Of a stretch of DNA of 64,000 nucleotides, positions 1-10,460 are shown one piece after another. The DNA is taken from positions 1,295,501-1,359,500 of the forward strand of contig JAKNSE010000037.1 in the NCBI GenBank assembly GCA_023525975.1. The letters run 5' to 3'. How positions within the stretch are numbered: the stretch's first letter is position 1; each line of letters begins with the position of its first letter. The stretch is from Smallanthus sonchifolius. Lineage: Eukaryota; Streptophyta; Magnoliopsida; Asterales; Asteraceae. The notes under the pieces are model-generated. The model saw only the letters and a list, made by a program, of their open reading frames with translations. It was not told where the DNA came from and made no database searches. Both the position numbers and the translations under genes were made by a program.

Positions 1-1003
1 TTCTAGAATAGAACCTTTTTGCTCTGAGGGAGAGCATGGCATATGAGTGCTGAATATCCATTTCTTTAATATCATCTGGATGAAAGCATTCCAGATCCTC
101 CTTTATGAAGTGCATGCTGCTTGAGTTGTCTGAGACAAAAGTAGTAGAGGTTGACTGTTGAGGAGGTGCCTCAAGAAGAAATGGTGATGAGTTGGATTGT
201 GAAGCAGTTGGTGTTTGAGGATGAGTGACAATGGGAGGATAGTAGTTGCTTGCACTAGGACCGGAATGATCAGAGTGAAGCGCTGAGGTGGTGGTGGAGG
301 GAGTGGTAGCTGATTGATAACTAGAGCTCCTTTCTTTAGCTTGAATCATTTCTAATTCATAGGTTTTGAGCATGCCGAAGAGCTCAGTCATCTGGAGAGT
401 CTTCAGATTCTCCGTTCTTCTGATGGACACTGTATATAATGTCCAACAGCTGGGAAGAGATCTTATGAACTTCTTGAGAATGTCTTCATTCTCCAGCTTT
501 ACCTTGGAGCACTGCAGTTCTCCAACCAGGTACGTGTACCTGTTATATAAAACTGTTAGTGACTCACCTTCCTTCCAGGCGAAGTTCTCATACTGTTGCT
601 TGAGAATGTCACGTCTGTTCTCTTTGACCTCCTCAGATCCAGCAAACATCTTTTCCAAGGCTTCCCATAACTCCTTTGCAGTTTTGTAAACCCTGAAGTT
701 GTGAAAAACTTCATTTGGAAGGCACATCTGGATAGCTCCCAGTGCCTTAAAATCCACCTCCATTTTCTTGATGTATTCTTCAGAATACTTGGAGGGTTCC
801 TTCGGGACTAGTAGTCCTCCGGAGTCAGCAGAGGCCACCATGGGAGTGTAGGGTCCATCCCTGATGGATCGCCACATTCCATACTCTTGGTAGCAAAAGA
901 AGCTTTCCATACGGTTCTTCCACATGTCGTAGTCTTCCCCAGACACCAACCTCGGTGGTCGGTTAATGCTGCCAATGTCTTCAAATCCATTACTTTGTGA
1001 CAT
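1..1003 (-). CDS. Ty1/copia Gag, partial (element D), runs off the left edge
   Basis: An open frame starts at the ATG complementary to 1001-1003 and runs without a stop to base 1, about 334 codons. The protein has the Gag pattern of plant copia elements (DUF4219/UBN2 type): an N-terminal PPRLVSGEDYDMWKNRME stretch, then KELWEALEKMFAGSEEVKENR and DILKQQYENF, then a Ser/Thr/Pro-rich linker and an FHPDDIKEMDIQ motif that in related elements lies before the zinc knuckle. It would form the nucleocapsid-like particle that packages element RNA. The start is 99 bases downstream, in element orientation, of a tRNA-Met primer-binding site and LTR, as expected for a first ORF. The undisrupted frame suggests a fairly young copy; the zinc knuckle and Pol would lie outside the window. 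Confidence 0.9.
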   Translation of the reverse strand, partial: MSQSNGFEDIGSINRPPRLVSGEDYDMWKNRMESFFCYQEYGMWRSIRDGPYTPMVASADSGGLLVPKEPSKYSEEYIKKMEVDFKALGAIQMCLPNEVFHNFRVYKTAKELWEALEKMFAGSEEVKENRRDILKQQYENFAWKEGESLTVLYNRYTYLVGELQCSKVKLENEDILKKFIRSLPSCWTLYTVSIRRTENLKTLQMTELFGMLKTYELEMIQAKERSSSYQSATTPSTTTSALHSDHSGPSASNYYPPIVTHPQTPTASQSNSSPFLLEAPPQQSTSTTFVSDNSSSMHFIKEDLECFHPDDIKEMDIQHSYAMLSLRAKRFYSR

Positions 1004-1102
1004 TTCTGTCTTGTGTTTTTGGGTGAGTTGATCAAGGATAAAGTTTTGAATAGAATCAGAGAGTGATTAAACAAATGTTAGTTTGTTTAATATTGAGCCA
1101 AA

Positions 1103-1114
1103 GCTCTGATACCA
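1103..1114 (-). other. Primer-binding site of element D
   Basis: On the minus strand this reads TGGTATCAGAGC, complementary to the 3' end of initiator tRNA-Met, the usual copia primer. It lies 2 bases inside the LTR end (…CCTACA). Confidence 0.9.
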
Positions 1115-1116
1115 CT

Positions 1117-1793
1117 TGTAGGATCGTAAGATTACAAGGTGATTCTATTCTAGTTGATATTGGCGGAAACAATAGCAACCAACAAAGTAAACAAGTAAAC
1201 AACAAGAATACTGATAAATGCACTGTTGTATTAAGCTTCTGAGATTACAAGATTACAAGTAAAACTCTATCAAGGCACACTTGTGTATGAAGTGTTTACA
1301 TGGTATTTATAGTAACTTAGAATCAAGACAGACCCTTGATTCTAAGGATCAGATCTAACACAAGCCGTTGATCTTGTTTATTAAGCTAAATTACACGTAA
1401 AGGCTAATCTAGTTAACTTTACTGAAACGTCTTCTTAGGCATCATTGTTTGCATGCTTGGAGAAGAGCGTCATTGTCCTTTATTGGTTGCACCAGTGAGG
1501 TTCCTTCTGCTTGGAGTGTGTCAGTTGCTTATGCAGAAAGGTGTCAGAGGCGCTTTGCATGGATAGTCAGCTGCAATGTTTGGTCTTCAGGGAATAAAGC
1601 TATCAGCAGCAGAGATGAGGATCAGCAGTAAGACTGATCTGTCCGCAGCTGCTGAGGATATGCCTATCAGCAGCAACATGTGTTGAATGCTGCTGATAAG
1701 CCTATCCGCGGCTACTTTGGTCTTCAGCAGCAGACAAAGTATCAGCAGCTGTTTTAGTCAGCAGCAATCTTGTGTTGTCCGCAGCAGTTGTAC
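1117..1793 (-). mobile_element. 5' LTR of copia element D (outer edge uncertain)
   Basis: In element orientation the LTR ends in CCTACA at 1117, directly before the primer-binding site. A TATA box (CTATAAATACC, near 1303-1313) marks the U3/R promoter. The U3 part (about 1590-1790) is packed with CAGCAGC/GCTGCTG units, some palindromic. The outer boundary is not visible as a clean repeat because the second LTR is outside the window; about 1793 is chosen because the interrupted ORF at 1702-2328 changes character there. Confidence 0.65.
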
Positions 1794-2328
1794 TTAGAAC
1801 AATTTTGTAGCAATCAGTCTTTGGTTCTACATTTTTCCAGTTCGAGTCATTCTGAGTCGTTTTCAAGATCAGATGGGTCATGCCATTTTTGATTTGCAAT
1901 AGGAATCTGGAAGAACCATGGCTCCTATGGTTATAAACGTGGGCTAACTCAGAAGCAAAAAAGTCTATGGCGTGATGTTGAATCAGAAATTCAAGGGTAT
2001 GCAAAGTTCTCCAAACCATAGGCATGATTTGGGCATAGCTAAGGCCACTCTTCTGGAAGAAGTCAGTGGTAAGAGGAGGAAACGGATAAGCAAAACCTAG
2101 AGAAAAGGGAAAATATGGAAAGCAGACCCAACTCTCCGACGTGAAATCAGCCCTAGTTTTGGGGTCAAAAGGCCTAAAAATGGTATCTTCGGGAAAAAAG
2201 CCTCCGGATTTCAGTGATTGAATGTCAAGGTCGGTAAAAGTACATTTTTCGGAATCGGGATTCACTATTAAATTCTGACTACAGAGATCATCGGAGGAAG
2301 TAGACGAACGAGTATTCTTTTTAGCCAT
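1702..2328 (-). pseudogene. Tat/gypsy antisense ORF with Transposase_28-like domain, truncated
   Basis: The 208-codon frame starts at an ATG at 2328. Its central part (SLGFAYPFPPLTTDFFQKSG, then YAQIMPMVWRTLHTLEF) resembles the Pfam family called putative gypsy type transposon (PF04195, Transposase_28). In Tat-lineage gypsy elements such ORFs lie antisense to gag-pol, just inside the 3' LTR. That fits here, because a plus-strand polypurine-like tract and LTR start at about 2576-2588. The last ~35 codons (rich in TAADN, KTAAD, SAAED) are read from the CAGCAG-rich LTR of copia element D, so the gene is cut by that insertion. The function of this protein family is unknown. A possible intron donor (CAG followed by GTAACA, near 2375) lies in the 5' UTR. 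Confidence 0.7.
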
Positions 2329-2587
2329 TTTGTAAACAAGAATCAGAAAAAATAAGAAGAAGATGAGATTGTTACCTGGAATCTCAGAGATAAATTGGAG
2401 AAGATGAAGTCGGAATAGGGAGAGAAAAGAATAATTATGTGCAATTATAACCGCATCGATTCACGTCTCCTCACACCCTCGTTTCCCGCACCAAGTCTTA
2501 TCAAGCATCCGCATTTAGTGAAAATTCAAAATTCAAAAATTTAACAGCTGTAAAATAAATATCTAGCTATCAAATTTTGGGGACAAT

Positions 2588-3060
2588 TGTTAAGGGTTAA
2601 AATTCAGAGCAGGATCCTGAATATTACTAACGACTACTTGTCTATTGCTTTATTATTCGCAGGAAGAACGTGTGCAATCACTAACACGTAAATACTTGGA
2701 CGTGGAGTCAAATGAAACGTGTGGAATGTGCGTAGAAGGCTTTACAACGGTCATATGAGAAGATAGAGTTAAGAGCTAAAAAATCGAATAGTTAGTTAAA
2801 CATATTCTTGTATTTAATACGCAATGGATCGTTTAGAAACACACACAACACTTACGCAATCAACTTTAACACTTAGCATACGATCTTATTTGCTCTCTTT
2901 GTATTCGACAGTTCTAGTTTTATAAAAGTTATCAAGGTAGCTCGACTTTCGTCGGCTCCCGAGGTTTTATGCCGGAGATTATCAAGAATCAAGGGCTTTC
3001 CTCGTAATCATCCGTGTCAATATTTACTGTTTTATATCGTTTCATATTGATTTCACAAAG
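2588..3060 (+). mobile_element. Probable 3' LTR of a Tat-like gypsy element
   Basis: A purine-rich stretch ending in TTTTGGGGACAAT is followed at 2588 by TGTTAAGGG, a plausible LTR start. A TATA-like TTTATAAAAG lies near 2918, followed by about 140 bases that would be R/U5. The right edge is not defined; the sequence changes into a TIR-element end near 3060-3100. The orientation agrees with the antisense ORF at 1702-2328. Confidence 0.45.
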
Positions 3061-3365
3061 CACTCTACCTCACTTTCGAAATTTGGTTACAAAGTTAATT
3101 CGTATAATTTTTACCCAAAACAGTTACGTATACAGAACCGTAATTTTTTTTGTTTTCTATTTACTATGGGTTACGTATACGTAATCCAATATTTAAATTA
3201 TTTTCTGGTAAAAATGTGTAATAATACATTGATATTCTTATAAAAAAATAAAATAAAATAAAATAAAAAAATAAAAATTAAATATTATTATATAATTGGT
3301 TAAAACTAATTTTTTAATGGTTTTCTTGGTTTTCGCCTAAATATGTGGTTTTCTCTGGAACCCTC

Positions 3366-3368
<3 letters not shown>
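3061..3368. mobile_element. Right end of a TIR element abutting a TA microsatellite
   Basis: Read on the minus strand from 3368 the sequence starts GGGGAGGGTTCCAGAGAAAA and continues with a GAAAACCAAGAAAACCA block. A related block is found at 8016-8075 (GAAAACCA…GAAAACCAAGAAAATCA). Both copies also hold TACGTATACGTA-type palindromes inside. No matching left end was found, so this is a fragment. Confidence 0.45.

Positions 3369-3438
<70 letters not shown>
3369..3438. repeat. (TA)n microsatellite, about 35 units
   Basis: A pure TA run separating the element end at 3368 from the TIR element that starts at 3439. Confidence 0.95.
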
Positions 3439-3442
<4 letters not shown>

Positions 3443-4436
3443 TGAGTTCATGAGAGAACTCATTTTAATGAGAGAACTAGAGAAGCACTAAGAAAAGAAG
3501 ATGTGGAATTTTAAAGTGGAAGGGTAAAATTGGAACTTAAAATATATAAATCTTTAAACATTTCTATCTTTTGTATACATTATTATTTTTTTTAAAATTG
3601 CACCATTAAATCAAAAATTTATTTATCTTTCATTTGAGTATAAATAACGTTATAAAAAATAATAATTAACTCGTCGTTTTTTTTATTATTATTTTCAATA
3701 TTGCATATGTGTAGTATCACCCCCAAAAACCTAACACACCCTCAAAAACCTAAACCCCCACCCCACCCCCACCCAAAAACCTAAACCCCCACCCCACCCC
3801 CACCCAAAAACCTAAACCCCCACCCCACCCCACCCAAAAACCTAAACCCCCCACACCCACCCCCAAAATCCTAAACCCACCACCCCTACCCCCCACCCCC
3901 ACCCCCAAAAACCTAAACTCCCCACCTACCCCCACCCAAAAACCTAAACCCCCCACCCACCCCCACCCAAAAACCTAAACCCACCCACCCCCACCCAAAA
4001 ACCTAAACCCACCGCACCCACCCCCTACCCTCAAAAATCTAACCCTAAACATAATACTGCATATGTGTAGTACCACCCCAAAAACCTAACCCACCCAAAA
4101 AAACTAAACCCCTCACCCTACCCCCCACCCCACCCCACCCACCCCCCAAAAACCTAAACCCCCTACCCACCCCCAAAAAACCTAAACCCCCTCCCCCCCT
4201 CCAAAAACCTAACCTAAAGCTAAACTAAACCCAAAAACTAAACCCTAAAGCTAAACCGACTATTTTTTTAAATGTTTTTTTTTATTGAACGAGGACGACG
4301 TGAGAAACAAGGTCTCCGAACCACTTTTTTAGTTTTTGATTTATATTTTGAGTTATGATTTTTTTTATTATTTTTTTTACCTTTAAAGAGGAGTTCTCTA
4401 GTTCTCTTCCTAAATGTTAGTTTTCTTATGAACTTC

Positions 4437-4440
<4 letters not shown>
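3439..4440. mobile_element. TIR DNA element flanked by TA repeats, 1.0 kb, non-coding
   Basis: The left end GGGTTGAGTTCATGAGAGAA matches the reverse complement of the right end GGGTGAAGTTCATAAGAAAA. Similarity continues for about 50 bases to a shared AGAGAACTAGAGAA. Both ends abut (TA)n. No transposase frame is present; the core is a C-rich tandem array (3720-4260). The layout resembles rice Micron elements, which sit in TA microsatellites; the family itself is not one I can name. Confidence 0.7.
3720..4260. repeat. C-rich minisatellite (CCCCCACCC / CCAAAAACCTAAACC)
   Basis: Degenerate tandem units of roughly 35-40 bases with the core CCCAAAAACCTAAACCCCC, fading into AAACCCTAAAGC units near 4230. 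The complementary strand has many runs of four or more G, so G-quadruplex potential is high. Frames read through it are low-complexity Gly-rich and not genes. Confidence 0.9.
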
Positions 4441-4487
<47 letters not shown>

Positions 4488-4584
4488 ATATATATATATA
4501 TACATGTATATATATATACATGTATATATATATATACATGTATATATATATATATACATGTATATATATACATGTATATATATA
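4441..4584. repeat. (TA)n interrupted by CATG
   Basis: TA runs with regularly spaced CATG (at roughly 4480-4570), forming a palindromic tract between two TIR elements. Confidence 0.95.
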
Positions 4585-5088
4585 GGGGAGGGATATTGTA
4601 AGAAGTGTAAAAAGTGTTTTAAAAACCCCACCAGCCCCCCCCCCCTCAAAAGCCTAAAACCCCCACCCCAACCCCCCCCCCCCCCCCAAAAAACCTAACC
4701 CCCACCCCACCCTGAAAAACCTAAAACCCCCCCACCCCGACACGCAAAAACCTAAATCTTAACAAAAAAAAACCCTAAAAAACAGAAAAATACGTCTAAA
4801 AACACCACCACCACCCTCTAAAAGCCTAAACCCCCAACCCAACCCACCCAAAAACCTAACCCCCACCCCACCCCCATCCCCATAAACCAAAATCATAAAA
4901 GCTAAACCCTAAGGCAAAAACCAAACCCTAAAATCTAAACCCTAAAAGCTAAACCCTACAAGCTAAGATCGTATAGTTCGAGCAGACGGTTCCAACGCCG
5001 CCGAAATGAGTAAGGTCGGAGTTCGTAGAACCGGTTATGAGCGTTTTAAAATTCTTTTTACAGTTTTTTACATTTTGTAGCGGATCCC
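4585..5088. mobile_element. TIR element flanked by TA repeats, 0.5 kb, telomere-like core
   Basis: The left end (GGGAGGGATATTGTAAGAAG, TGTAAAAAGTGTTTTAAAA) partly matches the reverse complement of the right end (GGGATCCGCTACAAAATG, TGTAAAAAGAATTTTAAAA). TA runs lie on both sides. The core is C-rich and contains CCCTAAA-like units at 4890-4970. A related copy in the opposite orientation lies near 9121-9600; they share the block with GACGGTTCCAACGCCGCC. Confidence 0.55.
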
Positions 5089-5093
5089 TATAC

Positions 5094-5123
<30 letters not shown>

Positions 5124-5124
<1 letters not shown>

Positions 5125-6826
5125 GAGGTTTAGACTACAAAGGGTTAAAACCTTACAAAGTGTAGGAAGCAACAACAGCACAACACGTGTACAGTGGAGG
5201 AAAAGGTGGGAAAGGGTAATTGTGTCAAAAGGCTTTAAACAAAGGAAGAAATCTGCACATGCAAGTCACATGTCATTTCTCCCATTTTTTTAAAACGTCC
5301 ATAACTTTTTTTATTCGTAATTACTTTTTTTAAAAATTTCACCATAAAATCGAGCGTCTTTTTATCTTTCCAATGAGTATGGTATTGCTATATTTCAAAA
5401 AAAAAAAAAAAAAGACCAACCGGTTGTTATTCGATATTGAGAGTTTTTATGGTGTTTTATGGAGTTTTATGTTTATGGTGTTGAAATTTTAAGATAAAGT
5501 GTAAAACACCATAACAGAAGCAAAACGTCATAAACATAAACACGTCAAAACAACATGATTAAAAAAGCCAAAAAATACCATGTTGAAATTTGTCATTATG
5601 AAAACGCCATGACAAAAAAAAAGTTAAAACGTCATATTTAAATTGGTATCTAGGTGTAAAACACCATGACCCAAAAAACTTTTTGTTGAAAAACACCATG
5701 ACTAGAAAAACTCAATGTTGAAAAACACTCAGTTGAAAACACCATAGATGTAAAACACCATGTTGAAAACTCACTTTAATTCAAACACAGGCTTAACCAA
5801 GTTTATGTTTATGGTATTGAAATTTTAAGCTAAAAGTGTAAAACACCATGACAGAAGCAAAAATGTCATAAACATAAACACGTCAAAACACCATGACCAT
5901 AAAAGCAAAAAAAAGAACATGATGAAATTTGTCTTTGTGAAAACGTCATTACCAAAAAAGCTAAATTGTCATGTTCAAATTGGCCCCAGGTGAAAATTAC
6001 TATGACTAGAAAAACTCAATGTTGAAAACACCATTACTACAAAAACTCAATGTTAAAAAACACCTGGTTAAAAACACCATAGAAGTAAAACACCATGTTT
6101 AAAAAAACTCACTTTAATTCGAACACAACCTTAACCAAGTTTATGTTTATGGTGTTGAAATTTTAAGCTAAAAGTGTAAAACACCATGACTGAAGCAAAA
6201 CGCCATAAACATAAACACATCAAAACACCATGACCAAAAACCCAAAAAATACCATGTTGAAATTTTCCATTGTGAAAACACCATGACCAAAAAAACTAAA
6301 ACACCATGTTCAAATTGGCCCCCAGGTGTAAAACACCATGACCTTTAAAACTCCATGTTGAAAAACACCATGACTAGAAAAAAAACTCAATGTTAAAAAA
6401 TACCCAGTTGAAAACACCATAGATGTAAAACACCATAGATGTAAAACACCACAGATGTAAAACACCATGTTGAAAAAAACCCACTTTAATGTAATTTAAA
6501 CCAAAAAGATTTAAAAGAATATATATAGCAATACCATACTCGTTGGAAAGATAAAAAACGCTCGATTTTATGGTGAACTTTTTTTAAAAGAATAATGACG
6601 TATAAAAAAGTTATGGACGTTTTAAAAAAGTGGGGGAAATGGCATGTGACTTGCATGTGCAAGCTTTGGGGTTGAATCCTACTATTCTACCCCTCCTGGT
6701 GGTTTTCAAGTTTCAGCTATTTACCAAAATGCCACCACGTTAATCTCTACCACAAATGACCATGATCTAATGCTCAGATTTCTTCCTAAACTTTGTAGGG
6801 TTTTATCCCTTTCTAGCCTAACCTCT
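5124..6826. mobile_element. TIR element flanked by TA/GA repeats, 1.7 kb, non-coding
   Basis: The left end AGGTTTAGACTACAAAGGG…TTACAAAGTGTAGGAAG matches the reverse complement of the right end AGGTTAGGCTAGAAAGGG…CTACAAAGTTTAGGAAG. A second, longer inverted repeat lies inside (about 5255-5395 against 6510-6660), including the ACCATAAAATCGAGCG block. The middle is three tandem copies of a 337-bp unit. It has entered a TA run beside the gene fragment at 6835-7283. Confidence 0.7.
5465..6490. repeat. Three tandem copies of a ~337-bp unit
   Basis: The landmark GTTTATGGTG/ATTGAAATTTTAAG recurs at 5471, 5807 and 6145 (spacing 336 and 338). Each unit is filled with short AAAACACCATG sub-repeats. No coding frame. 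Confidence 0.85.
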
Positions 6827-6834
6827 ACCATATA

Positions 6835-7283
6835 TATATATATCATCTGAAACAACTCCATAACAAGTTTTGCTGGAATACCGTCCATAACAAAATTCAG
6901 CATCTTCCCGAAACCCAATCGCTTGACTTCCTCTACTTGTTGAGGTTTCAGTTGCTGAATGCATTTGGAAAACTGTAGAGGAGATGCACGGTTACGTAGG
7001 CTTAGGCTAATGCATTTGGTTCTCTTCCTTTTCTTATTTTTTGAACCTATAGTATGCACATAGTAGAGTTTAAATATCAGTCAGTAAAACATGTAAGATT
7101 TTAAATTTAAGTTCTCAGTTAGAATCTAGAAACTTATCTTAGTTTTTTTAAGTTTCCCTATTTTCATTCAAGTTTTAAACTAGATGTAAGCTTTCATTTT
7201 GCAATTAATACCTTCCACATCGTTTTCTGTCTCTTCATTGTTTTGTTTTGGTTCTTCAAAGTATTCTGATTCTTCAGAAGATT
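6835..7283 (-). pseudogene. Fragment of a transposon-type gene (Ulp1/plant-mobile family), two exons visible
   Basis: Two pieces join in frame on the minus strand. 7283-7212 is bounded by TGTGTAG and GTATTA and encodes an acidic SSEESEYFEE stretch. 7046-6835 follows a CTATAG acceptor and encodes a basic GSKNKKRKR, then ASPLQFSKCIQQLKPQQVEE and LGFGKMLNFVMDGIPAKLV. The second block resembles the N-terminal part of long plant proteins annotated as Ulp1-protease-family or plant-mobile-domain transposon products; this is recognition from memory and moderately sure. The frame ends where a TA run and the TIR element (5124-6826) begin, so the 3' part is missing. A possible upstream exon (ATG AAT AAT CAG followed by GTAACC) lies near 7684-7700. 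Confidence 0.45.
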
Positions 7284-7576
7284 CTACACAAAAAGCAAAA
7301 CCCAAGCAAAATAACAACAATGCCAAAATCAGATATCTAAAACTTCAATTTTTTTTTAAAAAAAAAAGACAGGTCAAAATCAGAGTTCAGAGCCTTCAAA
7401 TATCTAAAACTTTCTATAGTCATTTCTATAACTGTTCAATAGAGCAATTAACAGTTTAAAGTTTCTATAGTCACACCTGTCTTCAAGTTCTGTTTCTTAT
7501 TTGTTTTTTTTCCTCATTCTTCAAAGTATTCTGATTCTTCAGAAGATTCTACACAAAAAACAAAACCTAAGTAAAA
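7252..7576. repeat. Direct repeat of a ~60-bp exon segment
   Basis: TTCTTCAAAGTATTCTGATT and the following ~40 bases occur at 7252 and again at 7517 (265-base spacing) with few changes. The first copy is the acidic exon of the broken gene; the second may be a duplicated exon, with its own TGTGTAG-type acceptor. Confidence 0.8.
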
Positions 7577-8015
7577 TAAAATAACATTTTAACCTGTTTG
7601 CTAGAGAAAAAGTATGAACAAACAAGATCATTCAAGATTCAAAACCCGATGGAACTGAATGGCAAAATTTATAGAATATGGTTACCTGATTATTCATCCT
7701 AAACCCCTATTTTATCGGCAAGTCAACTTGATACGAACCCAAATCTCTAAATAATTTGTGGATCTAGGGCTTTAAGCGAGAGAGAAAGAGATGGAGAGGA
7801 TCTGAACCACCATTTTCGGATCCATCTTGTGCGTCGCCATGGATCCATTTGTGCATCGCCATGGTTCCATCTTGTGCAACGGAATCAAGTGGATCTAGGG
7901 CTTCCAAAATTGAAATCGATTACAATCCATCTGTAAAGAAGGAGAAGGGTGGGTTCACTGGATCGATTTCAAGGGTGGACTCATCGAAATAACGTATTCA
8001 CGATATGTTACGGAT
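7577..8015. other. 5' flank of the broken transposon gene; no gene seen
   Basis: Contains GATCC/CGCCATGG-rich repeats (7820-7870), GAGA-rich sequence and no frame longer than about 60 codons. It would be the upstream region and first exon of the minus-strand fragment. Confidence 0.4.
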
Positions 8016-8900
8016 CGGTTTATGAAAACCATAAGTTAAGTGAAAACCAAGAAAATCACTTTTAAACTATTGATCAAGGTTAATCAATGGTTGAAATGCA
8101 TCAATGACAAATATGTAAATATTTAATAGATAATAAATTTAATTAAATGCTTTAGGGGTATATTTGATAGATTACAATTTTTTAATTTGGAAACAAATAA
8201 ATTTCATTAAATCTAAATTTCTCTCTCACTTCATTCAAAATCATATTCAATGTAAGTAAAAACTCTCTCTCACTTCATTCAAAATCATATTCAATGTAAA
8301 TCTAAACTTGTTTTTTTTAGATGAAGTTTGTTGTTGGTTTTCATCACCTACATATACACGTACATATATGTAAACATGTACACATATATGCTTACGTATA
8401 TGTAAACATGTTTATGTATATGTAATCGCGTGTCAACAAAAACAATATAACGAGGAAGAAGAACCGAGTTACATATACGTAGCTCAGAGAATGGGTCAAA
8501 AGAACACAAAAATGGGAAGTACAATAAAGTTACATATGTGTATCTCTTACGAGAATACGTATATGTTTTCAATAAAAAAAAATTAAAATGAGGAGGTGTT
8601 ATTTCAAGTGTAGGTTCTGTTTACATTAAACAATTACTTATTCTCAAAACTATAACAAATATTGAATATATATAAGTTTTCTGGATAAACATGTTAAATA
8701 ACATCTACAGATTACATATATGTTTTAATGTATTAATTACATATACGTATTCAACATGGAAACAAATTATAAGAAACATAAAATAGAGAAGAAGAATCCA
8801 ATTACATATGCGTAGCTTTTACAAAGGTACGATTTACGTATACGTAGGTTGTACGAATCACATATATGTATTTCAACGTTGTTCTTCTCGACTTGGTGGT
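8016..8900. mobile_element. AT-rich element fragment with TACGTA palindromes
   Basis: The start (8016-8075) matches the inverted end at 3300-3368. The interior (8345-8870) is full of short palindromes such as TACATATATGTA, TACGTATA and ACGTATACGT. A right terminus was not found. Short Tyr/Ile-rich frames here follow the repeat and are not genes. Confidence 0.35.
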
Positions 8901-9120
8901 GTTCATCCGTGATTGATGTTCTTCATACACATTTGATGTTATTTTTTTTTAAAGAATAATTTAGCATACAAAGTTAAAAAAAAATAACCTGTTAAAAAAC
9001 AATTTGTGGATCAAGTAGAATTACCATTTTTTTTTGTCAACAAAATATAAATTTTGTTTGTTTCGTTGATGTTATTTTTTTTCTTAGATTTTCGATAAAA
9101 AAATCTAAGAAATGATCAAA

Positions 9121-9600
9121 ATGCTAAGAAACGATATCAAACGTACTTCGATTGAGCTCATTTCAGCGGTGTTGGAACCGTCTCGTCAAACTCTACCATC
9201 TTAGCTTTTAGAGTTTAGCTTATAAGGTTTAGATTTTATGTTTGAATTTGAGGGTTTTAGCCTTATGGTTTAGCCTTAGGGTTTAGCTTTTAAGATTTAG
9301 ATTTTATGGCTTAGGTTTTTTTTTTTGGTGGGGTGGGGGGGTTTTAGGTTTTTGGGGGGGGGGGGGGGTGTGGGTGTGGGTGGGTTTAGGTTTTAGGGGG
9401 GGGGGGGGGGTGAGGTTTAGGTTTTTGGGGGGGTGGTGGTTTTTGGCTTTTCGGGGTGGGGTTGGAGGGGGGGTTTAGGTTTTTGAGGGTGCGGGTGGAG
9501 AGGGGTCCAGATTAGAGTTCGATGAGACGGCTCCAACGCCGCTGGAATGAGCTCAACCGGAGTTCGTTTGACCCACTTCTTAACGTTTTTTAGCGATAAA
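9121..9600. mobile_element. Inverted-repeat element with G-rich, telomere-like core
   Basis: The block at about 9150-9195 (GAGCTCATTTCAGCGGTGTT, GGAACCGTCTCGTC) is repeated inverted at about 9507-9553 (GACGGCTCCAACGCCGCTGG, AATGAGCTC). Between them lie TTAGGGTTTAGC-type units (9210-9310) and long G runs (9330-9490), the mirror of the C-rich core at 4620-4970. Confidence 0.6.
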
Positions 9601-10460
9601 CCACTTTTTAGTGGAATCTTCCATGTGTATGTATATGTATTAATAATAATTAAGATATTAACATTTTGTTAAAATGTGTCAGGAAGTTTTTGACATATTT
9701 TTGACGGAATTTGTTTTTGCTTTTCATTTTTTATTATTTCAGTAAATATTAAAGTAGAACGCTGATGAATAGTATTGTACATACATTTCAACAATGTGTC
9801 AAAAATTTGTGACATATTTTCATCTAAATGTTGTTTTGTCACTATTTTGTCGCACAAATAGAGTTTTTTTTTGTAGGAAATTTGTCCGTAGGAATTTGCA
9901 ACAAAATTATTGTATCAGAAATTTCTAAATTTCGTCACTTTTCCGTAATTTCAACGCTATGTATTACCCACAAATGATGGTGATAATTAAGTGGTCTCCT
10001 TTAACTATGTTATAATCGTTTGAAGGTTTTTTTTTCATTTTTTATGACACATCATGTAAAAACCTCATCACCTAAAAGTTTAATAACACCACTTAAATCA
10101 TTTGGATTTATTTATAGACGCGTTCCACTAATACGCAACTTTGGTTATAAATTGTTGGTACAAGTTGACGTGTTAATGAATTGGGTAATATGCATGACAA
10201 GGGGCAATGGGTATATTATGAGTTAAAGAAATACACTAATAAATACAAGAGTTACATTGAGCATCTATATTTGGAAAAATTCCCTTTTTATTTCTTATAA
10301 TACATTTTTTTTAAATAATATTAAAATTACGTGGATGATTACACTATATTTTCTCTTTTATGTAATTTTTTAATCCAATATATTTAAAAAGATAGTTATA
10401 TAAAAAATGCATCTATCTTTTTTTTTATTTGAAACCGATGTTACTATGTTTTTTATAGGT
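9601..10460. other. Intergenic, no gene seen
   Basis: AT-rich. 9660-9860 contains repeated TTTGTGACATATTTT/TGACATATTTTTGACG motifs, possibly decayed transposon-end sequence. No conserved coding frame. Confidence 0.5.

Noticed and set aside
3750..3956. Gly-rich 68-codon frame on the minus strand
   Set aside because: Follows the C-rich minisatellite; no start context or conservation.
4268..4698. Tyr/Ile-rich frames through the TA-CATG tract on both strands
   Set aside because: They are read from a microsatellite in every frame and have no protein-like composition.
4890..4970. A true interstitial telomere (CCCTAAA repeats)
   Set aside because: Units are degenerate and embedded in a TIR element core, so a chromosome fusion scar is not needed.
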